Shown here one piece after another: positions 8,072 to 16,113 of a DNA stretch of 37,981 nt (position 1 is its first letter; the number at the start of each line of letters is the position of its first letter). A program made the translations under genes and the position numbers. The stretch spans positions 1 to 37,981 of IMG/VR virus record IMGVR_UViG_3300044630_001814. One strand, 5' to 3'. Origin of the DNA: a virus. A model generated the notes under the pieces. That model had not been told where the DNA came from. It saw nothing but the letters and a program-made list of their open reading frames with translations, and made no database searches.

Positions 8072-8275
8072 ATGGAAACTTCTAAATTAGACTCAATAAT
8101 AAATATTATTAGATCGTACATCACTGAAGAAGTTCCTACTATGAATCTTGGTGATGGCAAAATTGCTGGAACTAAAGAGGCAGGTGATGATCCTCCAGTA
8201 GATCTTAGGAGAGGGAAGAGGAAAAATTGGAATCCATATTTTAAAGATCTAGCCAAAATGCAAAGACGGAAATAG
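8072..8275 (+). CDS. Small conserved cyanophage protein
   Basis: A 67-residue protein starting METSKLDSIINIIRSYITEE and containing the string NLGDGKIAGTKEAGDDPPVD, a pattern I recall from a small conserved cyanophage protein. The C-terminus is strongly basic (RRGKRKNWNP). An in-frame ATG at 8042 would extend it by ten residues into the upstream gene. I chose 8072 because it follows the stop at 8069 directly and begins the conserved part. It lies in a tight row of small genes ahead of the primase. The function is unknown. Confidence 0.7.
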   Translation: METSKLDSIINIIRSYITEEVPTMNLGDGKIAGTKEAGDDPPVDLRRGKRKNWNPYFKDLAKMQRRK

Positions 8276-8279
8276 TCAA

Positions 8280-8702
8280 ATGTTCCAGCCATCATCTCCA
8301 GATACAAAAATAGCAGTTCTTCAAGAAAGATTGTCTGTGTATGAGCAGATGATGGAGAGAATTGATACGGCAATTCAAAAGATTGGAGAGACAAGTCAAA
8401 ATATTAGTCAAATGCTTGCGGTTCATAATGAAAAAATTGAGCAGTGTAATAGGACAGATAATTTGATTGTTGCAATGATTGAAGATATTAAAAGGTCCTC
8501 AAAGGAACAACATGAACAAATAAGTAAAGAATTGGGTGAAAGGATAGATAAAGTAGAAGAAAAGGTAGAAAGTATTTCAAAATTTAGATGGCAAGTACTG
8601 GGTGGGTTAGCAGTAATTGCTATTTTTATTAAATTTGCCCCTCCAGCAATTTCCTTCTTGACACAGGGACCAGCAGCAACTAGAGTGGAGAGACAGAAGT
8701 AA
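8280..8702 (+). CDS. Coiled-coil protein with one membrane helix
   Basis: A 140-residue protein. Residues 1-105 form long amphipathic helices (KIAVLQERLSVYEQMMERID and ERIDKVEEKVESISKF), likely a coiled coil. Residues about 108-128 (VLGGLAVIAIFIKFAPPAIS) form one hydrophobic segment, followed by a short basic tail. This layout (coiled coil, single membrane helix, short tail) recurs in cyanophage small proteins and is also seen in spanin- or holin-like accessories, but nothing here proves lysis. It starts four bases after the previous stop and precedes the primase. Confidence 0.7.
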   Translation: MFQPSSPDTKIAVLQERLSVYEQMMERIDTAIQKIGETSQNISQMLAVHNEKIEQCNRTDNLIVAMIEDIKRSSKEQHEQISKELGERIDKVEEKVESISKFRWQVLGGLAVIAIFIKFAPPAISFLTQGPAATRVERQK

Positions 8703-8716
8703 TATCATTTTTTATA

Positions 8717-9718
8717 ATGAGTTTTATTGACATCAAATATATTGGACTTGTATCTTCAAGACTTCAAAAATTTAAACAAGTTAAAAATAATCTGTATAAT
8801 TTTAGGTGTCCTTATTGTGGGGACTCTCAAAAATATAAGAATAAGGCAAGGGGATATATTTTCCAAACAAAGAATGACCACAATTATAAATGTCATAATT
8901 GTGGGGTTTCGAGATCTTTTACCAACTTCCTGAAGGACATGGATACTGTTCTTCATGATCAGTATGTGATGGAAAGATATAAGAATGGTCTTACTGGTAA
9001 AAACTCTAATACTCCTGAACCAAAGTTTGAGTTTAATAAACCAATATTTTCAAAAAAAGTATTTGATCTGCCTACTATCGCAGAACTAAATAAAGAACAT
9101 TTGGCAAGAACATACTTAGAAAATAGAAAAATTCCAGAAAAATTTTTAAAGGAATTATACTATTGCGAAAACTTTAAATCTTGGACTAATCAACAAAAGC
9201 ATACTTTTAATTCTATTGACAATGATGAACCAAGAATCATCATCCCTCTTATAAACAAAGGAGAAATCTTTGGGTTTCAAGGTCGTAGTATTAAGAAAAA
9301 TTCTCAAGTCAAGTATATCACTATTATCTTAAATGATTCTCATCCAAAAATCTATGGATTAGATAAAGTTGACTGGGATAAAACTGTGTATATTGTTGAA
9401 GGTCCAATTGATAGTATGTTCTTAGACAATGCAATTGCTATGGTTGGTGCAGATTTGGATATGATGTTTTTTATTAGTAATTATGATGTTGACTTTGTAA
9501 TTGCCTATGATAATGAAAAACGCAATAAACAAATTGTAGAAAAAATGCAAAAGGCAATTGATTTAAAATTTCCTATTGTCATTTGGCCAAGTGATTTGAA
9601 AGAAAAGGATATTAATGATATGGTATTGGCTGGACTAGACGTTGAATCCATGCTAAAATCAAATACCTTTCTAAGTCTAGAAGCAAAAGCAAAACTTATT
9701 GGTTGGAAACGAGTATGA
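8717..9718 (+). CDS. 61: DNA primase (T4 gp61-like)
   Basis: A 333-residue primase that makes RNA primers at the fork together with the gp41 helicase. An N-terminal zinc-binding domain is shown by C31-P-Y-C34 and C59-H-N-C62. A TOPRIM-like core begins near residue 220 with VYIVEGPIDSMFLDN, the acidic signature of the fold, and continues to AYDNEKRNKQ. The length matches T4 gp61 (342). Its TGA overlaps the ATG of nrdA, so both may be co-translated. It stands about 5.5 kb from gp41, separated by virion-type genes. The assignment is firm. Confidence 0.93.
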   Translation: MSFIDIKYIGLVSSRLQKFKQVKNNLYNFRCPYCGDSQKYKNKARGYIFQTKNDHNYKCHNCGVSRSFTNFLKDMDTVLHDQYVMERYKNGLTGKNSNTPEPKFEFNKPIFSKKVFDLPTIAELNKEHLARTYLENRKIPEKFLKELYYCENFKSWTNQQKHTFNSIDNDEPRIIIPLINKGEIFGFQGRSIKKNSQVKYITIILNDSHPKIYGLDKVDWDKTVYIVEGPIDSMFLDNAIAMVGADLDMMFFISNYDVDFVIAYDNEKRNKQIVEKMQKAIDLKFPIVIWPSDLKEKDINDMVLAGLDVESMLKSNTFLSLEAKAKLIGWKRV

Positions 9719-12012
9719 GTAACGGAACAAAAGTAGTAAAGAGAAATGGATCTATTGAGTCTTTGGATCTCGATAAGATGCATTTGATGGTTGAGGAGTC
9801 TTGTAAGGGTCTTGCAGGAGTCTCTGCTTCTCAAGTTGAAATGACATCTGGAATTCAATTTTATGATGGAATTAGCACCAAAGAAATTCAAGAGATTCTT
9901 ATTCGTAGTGCTAGTGATTTGATTGATCTAGATCATCCAAATTATCAGTTTGTAGCAGCACGGCTTCTACTTTTCTCAGTAAGAAAAAATCTATATGGAA
10001 AACTTCATGAATTTCCACATCTAGAAGATCATGTTAACAGGTGTGTTGCAGCAGGAATTTATGACTCTGAAATTTTTCTGAAGTATTCTAAAGAAGAAAT
10101 TAATAAAATCAATTCATTTATTGACCATGAACGAGACATGCTGTTTACTTATGCAGGTCTTCGTCAAGTAGTAGATAAATATTTGGTTCAGGATAGAAGT
10201 TCTGGGAAGGTATACGAAACTCCTCAGTTCATGTATATGATGATAGCACTGACTATTTTTGCAGAATATCCTAAAAGTACAAGACTTGATTACATTCGCA
10301 AATACTACAATGCAATCAGTAAGCACAAAATCAACATCCCAACACCAATCATGGCAGGGGTCAGAACCCCCCTTCGTCAGTTTGCAAGTTGCGTTCTGGT
10401 TGATGTTGATGACTCCCTCGATAGTATCTTTAGTTCTGATATGGCTATTGGCAGATACGTTGCTCAACGTGCAGGTATCGGCATTAACGCAGGCAGAATC
10501 CGTGGCATCAACTCTAAGATCAGAGGTGGAGAAGTTCAACACACAGGTGTTGTTCCTTTCCTTAAGAAGTTTGAATCAACTGTACGTTGCTGCACACAAA
10601 ATGGAATCCGTGGTGGATCAGCTACTGTCCACTTTCCAATCTGGCACCAAGAAATAGAAGATATTCTTGTACTGAAAAATAATAAAGGCACCGAGGACAA
10701 CCGTGTTAGAAAACTTGATTACTCCATTCAAATCAGCAAACTCTTTTATGAGAGGTTCATTCAGGATGGTGAAATCACACTTTTCTCCCCGCATGATGCA
10801 CCTGGACTTTATGATGCTTTCGGAACAGACAAGTTTGACGATTTATACGTTCAATATGAGAACAATTCGTCCATTCCGTCGAAAACTGTTAAAGCACAGG
10901 AACTCATTCTTAGTCTCCTCAAAGAACGTGCTGAAACAGGTCGCATCTATATTATGAATATAGATCATTGCAACTCTCACTCATCCTTCAAAGATAAAAT
11001 TGAGATGAGCAATCTGTGTCAAGAAATTACTCTTCCAACTGTCCCCTTGGACCATATTGATGATCCTAATGGTGAAATTGCTTTGTGTATTCTTTCTGCT
11101 ATCAATGTTGGTAAAGTAAAAGATGATGAAGAATTTGAAGAACTTTGTGATCTTTCTGTACGTGGATTGGAAGAACTGATTGATTATCAAAAGTATCCAG
11201 TTCTTGCTGCAGAACTTTCGACTAAAGCACGTAGATCACTTGGAATAGGTTTTATTGGTTTAGCACACTATTTGGCAAAACTTGGATACAATTATGATTC
11301 TCAAGAAGCATGGGATGCTGTACATGGACTTTCTGAGTCCTTCCAATATTATCTCTTGAAATCTTCTAATGAACTTGCTAAGGAAAAGGGATATTGTGAG
11401 AACTTTGGACGTACTAAGTATTCGGATGGCATTCTTCCAATTGATACTTACAAAAAAGACGTAGACGAAATTTCATCAATTGCACTTCAACATGATTGGG
11501 AAACTCTTAGAGCATCTATCCTACAACACGGTCTCAGGCACTCAACACTGTCTGCACAAATGCCATCGGAGAGCAGTTCCGTTGTGTCAAACGCAACCAA
11601 TGGAATCGAACCTCCTCGTGGATTCTTGTCCGTTAAAAAGTCAAAGAAAGGACCACTCAAACAAATTGTTCCACAATATCAACATCTTAAAAATAACTAT
11701 ACGTTACTTTGGGATATGGAGTCCAATCGTGGTTATATTAATACTGTTGCTGTGATGCAAAAGTTTTTTGACCAAGCAATCAGTGGAAACTGGTCTTATA
11801 ATCCAGAAAACTATTCGGATAATGAAGTTCCAGTATCTGCCATGGCACAAGACTTCTTGACAACTTATAAGTATGGATGGAAGACTTCTTATTATCAGAA
11901 TACATATGATAATAAGACTGATGAAATTAAGGAGGAACCACAAAATATCGAAAACCTACTTAACGAACTACTAAACTCGGAGGAAGAGTCTTGTGAATCA
12001 TGTGCAATTTAG
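9715..12012 (+). CDS. nrdA: Ribonucleotide reductase class Ia, large subunit
   Basis: The catalytic alpha subunit, which reduces NDPs to dNDPs for phage DNA synthesis. An ATP-cone occupies about residues 5-95 (KVVKRNGSIESLDLDK). FASCVLVDVDDSLDSI carries one of the redox cysteines, SNLCQE is the NxCxE active site, and the C-terminal CESC pair is the thiol relay that re-reduces the site. The frame opens further upstream with a TTG at 9703, but the ATG at 9715, overlapping the primase stop, is preferred, giving 765 residues, the usual length. All key residues appear present. It overlaps nrdB. Confidence 0.95.
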   Translation: MSNGTKVVKRNGSIESLDLDKMHLMVEESCKGLAGVSASQVEMTSGIQFYDGISTKEIQEILIRSASDLIDLDHPNYQFVAARLLLFSVRKNLYGKLHEFPHLEDHVNRCVAAGIYDSEIFLKYSKEEINKINSFIDHERDMLFTYAGLRQVVDKYLVQDRSSGKVYETPQFMYMMIALTIFAEYPKSTRLDYIRKYYNAISKHKINIPTPIMAGVRTPLRQFASCVLVDVDDSLDSIFSSDMAIGRYVAQRAGIGINAGRIRGINSKIRGGEVQHTGVVPFLKKFESTVRCCTQNGIRGGSATVHFPIWHQEIEDILVLKNNKGTEDNRVRKLDYSIQISKLFYERFIQDGEITLFSPHDAPGLYDAFGTDKFDDLYVQYENNSSIPSKTVKAQELILSLLKERAETGRIYIMNIDHCNSHSSFKDKIEMSNLCQEITLPTVPLDHIDDPNGEIALCILSAINVGKVKDDEEFEELCDLSVRGLEELIDYQKYPVLAAELSTKARRSLGIGFIGLAHYLAKLGYNYDSQEAWDAVHGLSESFQYYLLKSSNELAKEKGYCENFGRTKYSDGILPIDTYKKDVDEISSIALQHDWETLRASILQHGLRHSTLSAQMPSESSSVVSNATNGIEPPRGFLSVKKSKKGPLKQIVPQYQHLKNNYTLLWDMESNRGYINTVAVMQKFFDQAISGNWSYNPENYSDNEVPVSAMAQDFLTTYKYGWKTSYYQNTYDNKTDEIKEEPQNIENLLNELLNSEEESCESCAI

Positions 12013-13177
12013 AACAACTGCAGAAACTAATAAAACCATGAATGGAATGACGGTATTTAATACCAATGAGGTAGATTCAAAGAAACAACCCATGTTCTTT
12101 GGTCAACCTCTTGGGGTTCAAAGATATGATTCATACAAGTATCCTATTTTTGATAAACTAACTCAGCAACAACTTGGATATTTCTGGAGACCTGAAGAGG
12201 TCTCTCTTCAGAAAGATCGTGCTGATTATCAAACTCTTAGACCTGAACAGAAGCACATCTTTACTTCTAATTTGAAGTATCAGATTCTTCTTGATTCTGT
12301 TCAGGGTCGTGGTCCTGGTATGGCATTTATTCCATACTGCTCTCTTCCTGAATTGGAAGCATGTATGACTGTGTGGGAATTCATGGAAATGATTCATAGT
12401 CGTTCCTATACTTACATTATCAAGAATGTGTATTCAGATCCTTCTGAAGTCTTTGATACTATTCTAAGTAATGAAAAGATCCTAGAAAGAGCATCATCTG
12501 TAACAGGGGCATATGATGATTTTATCAATAGTGCTCAAAGTTATGGTAATAGCAATCTTTGGGCACACGCAGTAGAAGGTGTTCCTTATGCTCAAGAAGA
12601 AAGATATGAATTAAAAAGAAAACTTTACCGAGCAATTGCCAATGTCAACATTCTCGAAGGTATCAGGTTTTATGTCTCGTTCGCTTGCAGTTTTGCGTTT
12701 GGAGAACTTAAACTTATGGAGGGATCCGCTAAAATTATCTCTCTCATCTCAAGAGACGAAAATCAGCACCTTGTCATTACTCAAAACATCCTCAATAAGT
12801 GGCGTGAAGGTGATGATCCAGAAATGCAACAAATTGCTAAAGAAGAAGAGGGGTGGGTGAGAAATGCCTTTGAAAATTGTGTAAATGAAGAAAAAAGGTG
12901 GGCAGAATATCTTTTCAAAGATGGTTCTATGATTGGTTTGAATGATAAACTACTGTGGAACTATGTTGAATGGATTGCAAATCGTCGTATGAAATCAATT
13001 GGTCTTAAACCAATGTATGATGTTCCTGCAAAGAATAATCCACTTCCTTGGACTGAGCATTGGATCAGTTCTAAAGGTCTTCAAGTTGCTCCTCAGGAGA
13101 CAGAAGTTGAAAGTTATGTGGTTGGTGGAATCAAACAAGATGTGAAAAAGGATACATTTGCTGGATTTAAACTGTAA
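11993..13177 (+). CDS. nrdB: Ribonucleotide reductase class Ia, small subunit
   Basis: The beta subunit, which holds the di-iron centre and tyrosyl radical that activates NrdA. The family core KKQPMFFGQPLGVQRYD is followed by YFWRPEEV. The metal and radical region is WEFMEMIHSRSYTYII (Glu, His and the radical Tyr), and SRDENQH gives the second Glu/His set. The longest frame starts at a GTG at 11993, nine bases after GGAGG, inside the end of nrdA. In-frame ATGs at 12038 and 12047 would give 379 or 376 residues, closer to E. coli NrdB (376), so the true start is uncertain. The rest is clear. Confidence 0.93.
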   Translation: MNHVQFRTTAETNKTMNGMTVFNTNEVDSKKQPMFFGQPLGVQRYDSYKYPIFDKLTQQQLGYFWRPEEVSLQKDRADYQTLRPEQKHIFTSNLKYQILLDSVQGRGPGMAFIPYCSLPELEACMTVWEFMEMIHSRSYTYIIKNVYSDPSEVFDTILSNEKILERASSVTGAYDDFINSAQSYGNSNLWAHAVEGVPYAQEERYELKRKLYRAIANVNILEGIRFYVSFACSFAFGELKLMEGSAKIISLISRDENQHLVITQNILNKWREGDDPEMQQIAKEEEGWVRNAFENCVNEEKRWAEYLFKDGSMIGLNDKLLWNYVEWIANRRMKSIGLKPMYDVPAKNNPLPWTEHWISSKGLQVAPQETEVESYVVGGIKQDVKKDTFAGFKL

Positions 13178-13210
13178 CACATTATACAAATTTATTATCC
13201 TATATAAAAA

Positions 13211-13258
13211 TACGTTCATTGCATTAATGCAACGGAAGTAGGGAAACCGAAGGAACGC
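13211..13258 (+). ncRNA. Glutamine-type riboswitch (Downstream-peptide motif)
   Basis: CGTTC at 13213-13217 pairs with GAACG at 13253-13257 to form P1. TTGCAT (13219-13224) pairs with ATGCAA (13227-13232) in a second hairpin. The conserved core reads CGGAAGTAGG and then ACCGAAGGAACGC, which is the hallmark of the Downstream-peptide/glnA RNA family that binds L-glutamine in cyanobacteria and their phages. It lies 30 bases upstream of a short ORF at 13289, as that motif normally does. It probably controls that peptide in response to host nitrogen status; the direction of control is not visible. Confidence 0.9.
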
Positions 13259-13288
13259 TCTTTAGCCTAAAAATTAAGGAGAACCATC

Positions 13289-13447
13289 ATGTCACAAGCA
13301 AAATATCGTGGTTGTCAGTACAATACTGATACACCTAAAGAAGAATATCGTAAGTGGTATTCTCAAACTCACGCACCAGCACACCCACAGAATACATATC
13401 GTGGTGTTGCCTACCGTCCATGCAATAATCAAGAGATATCAAAATGA
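13289..13447 (+). CDS. Riboswitch-controlled small YRG-repeat peptide (DUF4278-like)
   Basis: A 52-residue ORF preceded by AAGGAG eight bases before its ATG. It contains two copies of the aromatic-Arg-Gly motif, KYRGCQYNTDTP near the N-terminus and TYRGVAYRP near the C-terminus. That is the pattern of small cyanobacterial DUF4278-type peptides found downstream of this glutamine riboswitch class. A strong terminator follows within 15 bases, so riboswitch, peptide and terminator form one small unit after nrdB. The biochemical role is unknown; related small nitrogen-regulated peptides act as inhibitors of glutamine synthetase in cyanobacteria, but I see no direct proof here. Confidence 0.85.
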   Translation: MSQAKYRGCQYNTDTPKEEYRKWYSQTHAPAHPQNTYRGVAYRPCNNQEISK

Positions 13448-13458
13448 ATTTGTTATTA

Positions 13459-13484
13459 AGAGGGTCCTATGACCCTCTTTTTTT
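13459..13484 (+). terminator. Rho-independent terminator
   Basis: AGAGGGTC (13459-13466), a CTAT loop, and GACCCTCT (13471-13478) are followed by a run of T. It ends the nrdB/riboswitch-peptide unit and directly abuts a late box. Confidence 0.92.
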
Positions 13485-13491
13485 ATAAATA
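13484..13491 (+). promoter_or_regulatory. T4-type late promoter TATAAATA
   Basis: An exact TATAAATA starts within the terminator's T-run, 21 bases upstream of the gene at 13513. Confidence 0.85.
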
Positions 13492-13512
13492 ACTAAAAAC
13501 ATAATCATTAAG

Positions 13513-14550
13513 ATGTCCAGAATTAATAGACTATACGAAGGTGTTGGATCAGAGCACCCAGATATTGCAGGACAAAAGGAATTTGCAAGTAAAGTGGATG
13601 CTGAAATTGCTCGTAGAAGGAAAGCAAGAGCACAGAAAAAAGGTCCACAACTTCCTGGATTTATTAAGTCTGTAAAGAAAGAAGAATATGAAATTGATGA
13701 AGAGACAATGACTTCTTCTGATAAGAAAAAGGAGAAGGAACTGAAAAAGAAATATGATCCTTCTGGAATGAAGGCATCTATGATTAAGCAATATGGTCCA
13801 GAAAAGGGAAAGCAAGTATATTTTGCAACCATTCGCAAGCAAGCAATGGAAGGTGTAGAACAGCAGTCTGCAAGAGAAAGAATTTCTTCAATGCTTGCTG
13901 AAGCAAAGCAAGATCTTATTCTAGAAAAGGCAAGAGGAACCAGACCCAAAAAGACTGTCCATGCTTATGATGTGGATGAAACCCTGTTTTCTCACGGTAA
14001 AAAGGGCAAACCAAACGTAAAGGTTCATGTAAATGATGAGTCTGGAAAAAGAGTTAAGAGTTTAAGCAATCAAGAATTTAATACTCATAAACTTGAAAAG
14101 GGTCATAAGTATGATTTTAGTGAATTCCAGAGTGCTAAAACATTCTCAAAAACTTCAAGTCCAAATAAGAAAGTAATTAAAGATATCAAGAGAAAGCAGT
14201 CAAGAGGACAAAATGTTCACTTAATTACTGCTCGTTCTAAGTTTGATAAACCAAGTGAATTCCAGGGACATCTTAAGAAGCATGGAGTGAATGTTGACAA
14301 ATCAAATATTCACTATACTGGTGGAATGAAAGGTAGTGATATTGGTGATAAAAAGGTAAAAGTTGCAAATGCTATTGCTAAGAAGAGTGGTGCTAAAAAG
14401 ATGCATATGTATGATGATGCAGCAAAAGTGCATAAGTCATTTGAAAAGGAAAAGCAAAATAAACCAACTTCAATGAAGATTAAAACTCATATGGTAAAAC
14501 CAGACAAATCTGGTGAGTCTAGAGTTCGTTCTTATCAAGCAACAAAATAA
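13513..14550 (+). CDS. HAD-fold protein with prohead-like N-terminal region
   Basis: A 345-residue basic protein. Residues about 1-145 resemble cyanophage prohead/core proteins, including KKKYDPSGMKASMIKQYGPE followed by KGKQVYFATIRKQAM, a motif shared among such proteins. From about residue 148 a HAD-type phosphatase core appears: HAYDVDETLF (motif I, D153 and D155), LITARS (motif II) and MHMYDDAAK (motif IV-like acidic pair). The HAD superfamily includes polynucleotide 3'-phosphatases, but the substrate here is open. A canonical late promoter just upstream suggests it is made late and may be packaged. Confidence 0.78.
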   Translation: MSRINRLYEGVGSEHPDIAGQKEFASKVDAEIARRRKARAQKKGPQLPGFIKSVKKEEYEIDEETMTSSDKKKEKELKKKYDPSGMKASMIKQYGPEKGKQVYFATIRKQAMEGVEQQSARERISSMLAEAKQDLILEKARGTRPKKTVHAYDVDETLFSHGKKGKPNVKVHVNDESGKRVKSLSNQEFNTHKLEKGHKYDFSEFQSAKTFSKTSSPNKKVIKDIKRKQSRGQNVHLITARSKFDKPSEFQGHLKKHGVNVDKSNIHYTGGMKGSDIGDKKVKVANAIAKKSGAKKMHMYDDAAKVHKSFEKEKQNKPTSMKIKTHMVKPDKSGESRVRSYQATK

Positions 14551-14564
14551 AGACTGCTGTGCCC

Positions 14565-14638
14565 TAGGAGGGTCAACAAGACTCTCCTAAAGGAATTGGA
14601 GTACTCAAGTATCCTCGGACTATCATAGGACACTTGAG
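14565..14638 (+). other. Two adjacent strong hairpins in an intergenic region
   Basis: The 178-base gap between 14550 and 14729 holds two hairpins. The first is a 10-bp stem (14565-14574 with 14580-14589, one G-T pair) closing AACAA. The second pairs CTCAAGT (14604-14610) with ACTTGAG (14632-14638) and TCCT with AGGA inside it, separated by one A-C mismatch, with an 11-base loop. A run of seven G and then TGTTTTG follows. Neither is a classical terminator because there is no T-run directly after the stem. It may be a structured RNA or a processing site. Confidence 0.6.
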
Positions 14639-14651
14639 GGGGGGTGTTTTG

Positions 14652-14680
14652 TTGACAGTAATCTAGAATGTCAGTAGAAT
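14652..14680 (+). promoter_or_regulatory. Sigma70-type promoter
   Basis: TTGACA at 14652-14657, a 17-base spacer, and TAGAAT at 14675-14680. It lies about 50 bases upstream of the gene at 14729 and suggests host-polymerase (early) transcription. Confidence 0.75.
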
Positions 14681-14699
14681 CACTCTGTTAGTTATGAAG

Positions 14700-14707
14700 G
14701 ATAAATA
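14700..14707 (+). promoter_or_regulatory. T4-type late promoter box
   Basis: GATAAATA lies 21 bases before the ATG at 14729 and downstream of a sigma70-type promoter, so this gene may be transcribed both early and late. Confidence 0.6.
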
Positions 14708-14728
14708 ATATTTCTTTAAAACTACTAT

Positions 14729-15157
14729 ATGAGCTATGAGAATCCTTGGAGATTCAATGGAGAGGTTTTTGAGTCTTCTGGTATTGAAGATTATTTTGGT
14801 TTTGTATATCTTATATCTTGCAGTAAAACTAATCGCAGATATATTGGTAGAAAATATTTCTGGAGTTTCCGCACACCAAAGGGAAAATCTAGAAAAGTTA
14901 AATCAGAGTCAGATTGGAAAAATTATTATGGATCATGTCCCGAACTCAAAACCGATATTAAACTTTGGGGCAAAGAATCCTTTGACAGAACAATACTTAG
15001 CCTCCATAAAACAAAAGGAAAATGTAACTACGAAGAAACAAGACAACTATTCTTAAATAATGTCTTAACTGAGTCACTTGACAATGGTGTGCCAAGGTAC
15101 TACAATTCAAACATCCTCTCAAGGTATTTCCGAAAAGATTATTATGAACAAACTTGA
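14729..15157 (+). CDS. GIY-YIG-like endonuclease (Seg-like)
   Basis: A 142-residue protein. FGFVYLISCSKTNRRYIGRK has the paired aromatic-hydrophobic and YIG elements of the GIY-YIG nuclease fold, with the Arg a few residues on. SDWKNYYGSC, KLWGKESFDRTIL and NYEETRQLFLNNV follow, a layout I know from phage proteins annotated as putative GIY-YIG or Seg-like endonucleases. It may be a homing-type nuclease or a DNA-processing enzyme. The conventional catalytic Glu cannot be placed with certainty. It has its own early and late promoter elements, and its 3' end overlaps the next small gene by 14 bases. Confidence 0.72.
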   Translation: MSYENPWRFNGEVFESSGIEDYFGFVYLISCSKTNRRYIGRKYFWSFRTPKGKSRKVKSESDWKNYYGSCPELKTDIKLWGKESFDRTILSLHKTKGKCNYEETRQLFLNNVLTESLDNGVPRYYNSNILSRYFRKDYYEQT

Positions 15158-15341
15158 ATTAAGAAATCTTTGTAAAAAAGAAATTGATGATAGGATAGAT
15201 CGTATGCATTACTTGTGCTCTGATGGGAGATCCGATGATGCTACAGCACTGTATCTAGAAATACAGGAATGGGTGATTGAAAGTGAAAATATTGAGGTAA
15301 TGTCACTTGATTACATTACTGGACTATTTGACATACAATAA
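15144..15341 (+). CDS. Small acidic hypothetical protein
   Basis: A 65-residue protein beginning MNKLELRNLCKKEIDDRIDR and ending GLFDIQ. It is helical and acidic with no known motif. The frame is open upstream, but the ATG at 15144 is the natural start because it lies just inside the end of the nuclease gene, overlapping it by 14 bases. Its TAA is part of the AATAAATA late box that follows. The function is unknown. Confidence 0.65.
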   Translation: MNKLELRNLCKKEIDDRIDRMHYLCSDGRSDDATALYLEIQEWVIESENIEVMSLDYITGLFDIQ

Positions 15342-15344
15342 ATA
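15337..15344 (+). promoter_or_regulatory. T4-type late promoter box
   Basis: AATAAATA includes the stop codon of the small gene at 15144 and lies 77 bases upstream of the lysozyme-like gene, implying a leader of about 65 bases that contains the hairpin at 15404-15419. Confidence 0.55.
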
Positions 15345-15394
15345 ATCACTCATAATGATTTTTATGATGAGAATTTGATAATGATTTAGAGCCC

Positions 15395-15423
15395 AGGAGA
15401 CTGCTTCTCGAAAGAGGAGAATG
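15395..15423 (+). promoter_or_regulatory. Ribosome-binding site with a spacing hairpin
   Basis: AGGAG (15395-15399) lies 21 bases before the ATG at 15421, too far to work directly. Between them a hairpin pairs CTTCTC (15404-15409) with GAGGAG (15414-15419) around a GAAA tetraloop. Folding leaves only five unpaired bases between AGGAG and the ATG. It also hides the second AG-rich stretch, which is only one base from the ATG and too close to act. This resembles T4 gene 38, where a hairpin shortens the spacing. Confidence 0.6.
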
Positions 15424-16113
15424 CCACTTTCTTTATTGGGATGTAGAGTTCAATTAATTTTAATGCTAAACTTCTTTACTGTAACCCTGCCTCTTTTAGC
15501 ATCGGTTACAACCACGGCAACACTGCCATTCCAGAATTACAAGATGCAAGGACCTCCTCCTCCTCCTTATTCTATTGTTAAAGAATTTGATCTTGTTAAC
15601 ACTGAGAAGACAGCAATCCGAGAGGTTGCTCCCGAAAAATCAAAAGAGAAAAGGTTAATTTGTAAAGGGTGTAATACTTATGAATCTCGTGCTCTTGTAT
15701 TTTTACAAGATCATGGAGTTACTGATAAAAATGCCCTTGCTACTATCATGGGAAATATTAGGCAGGAATCAACATTTATTCCTAATATTTGCGAAGGTGG
15801 TAGCAGAACATCATACTCAGGATGTACTAGTGGTGGATATGGATTGATCCAATGGACAGATTCTGCAAGATACAATGGTCTTGGTAGACATGCTTCTAAA
15901 ATTGGTGCTAACCCATCTTCTTTAGAAACACAACTTGATTATATGATCAATGAGTCAGACTGGAAAATTATAGAGAGGCAAATGAAAACTCCTGGTCAGA
16001 CAATCAATGATTATATGAGACTTGCTAGAAGTTGGATTCGTTGGGGACATCACGGTGCCAGAACTGATTATGCATATAACTATGCTTCTAAGTTAGTTCT
16101 TTCTGAGACTTGA
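15421..16113 (+). CDS. Secreted lysozyme-like peptidoglycan hydrolase (phage tail lysozyme domain)
   Basis: A 230-residue protein with an N-terminal hydrophobic segment (MLNFFTVTLPLLASVTTTAT from residue 15) that looks like a signal or anchor, then a Pro-rich linker. The C-terminal domain (about 88-230) has ALATIMGNIRQESTFIPN, then GGYGLIQWTDSARY, the glutamate-containing and GYG-xx-QW signatures of the phage-tail-type lysozyme family. Four cysteines flank this region. It probably cleaves the host cell wall, either as a virion component or in the periplasm at lysis. The start at 15421 is favoured by the hairpin-assisted ribosome-binding site; an in-frame ATG at 15463 has none. Confidence 0.82.
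   Translation: MPLSLLGCRVQLILMLNFFTVTLPLLASVTTTATLPFQNYKMQGPPPPPYSIVKEFDLVNTEKTAIREVAPEKSKEKRLICKGCNTYESRALVFLQDHGVTDKNALATIMGNIRQESTFIPNICEGGSRTSYSGCTSGGYGLIQWTDSARYNGLGRHASKIGANPSSLETQLDYMINESDWKIIERQMKTPGQTINDYMRLARSWIRWGHHGARTDYAYNYASKLVLSET

Noticed and set aside
11993-12037. Fifteen-residue N-terminal extension of NrdB from a GTG
   Set aside because: Not fully rejected: a ribosome-binding site supports it, but the extension lies beyond the usual family start, so the true start may be 12038 or 12047.
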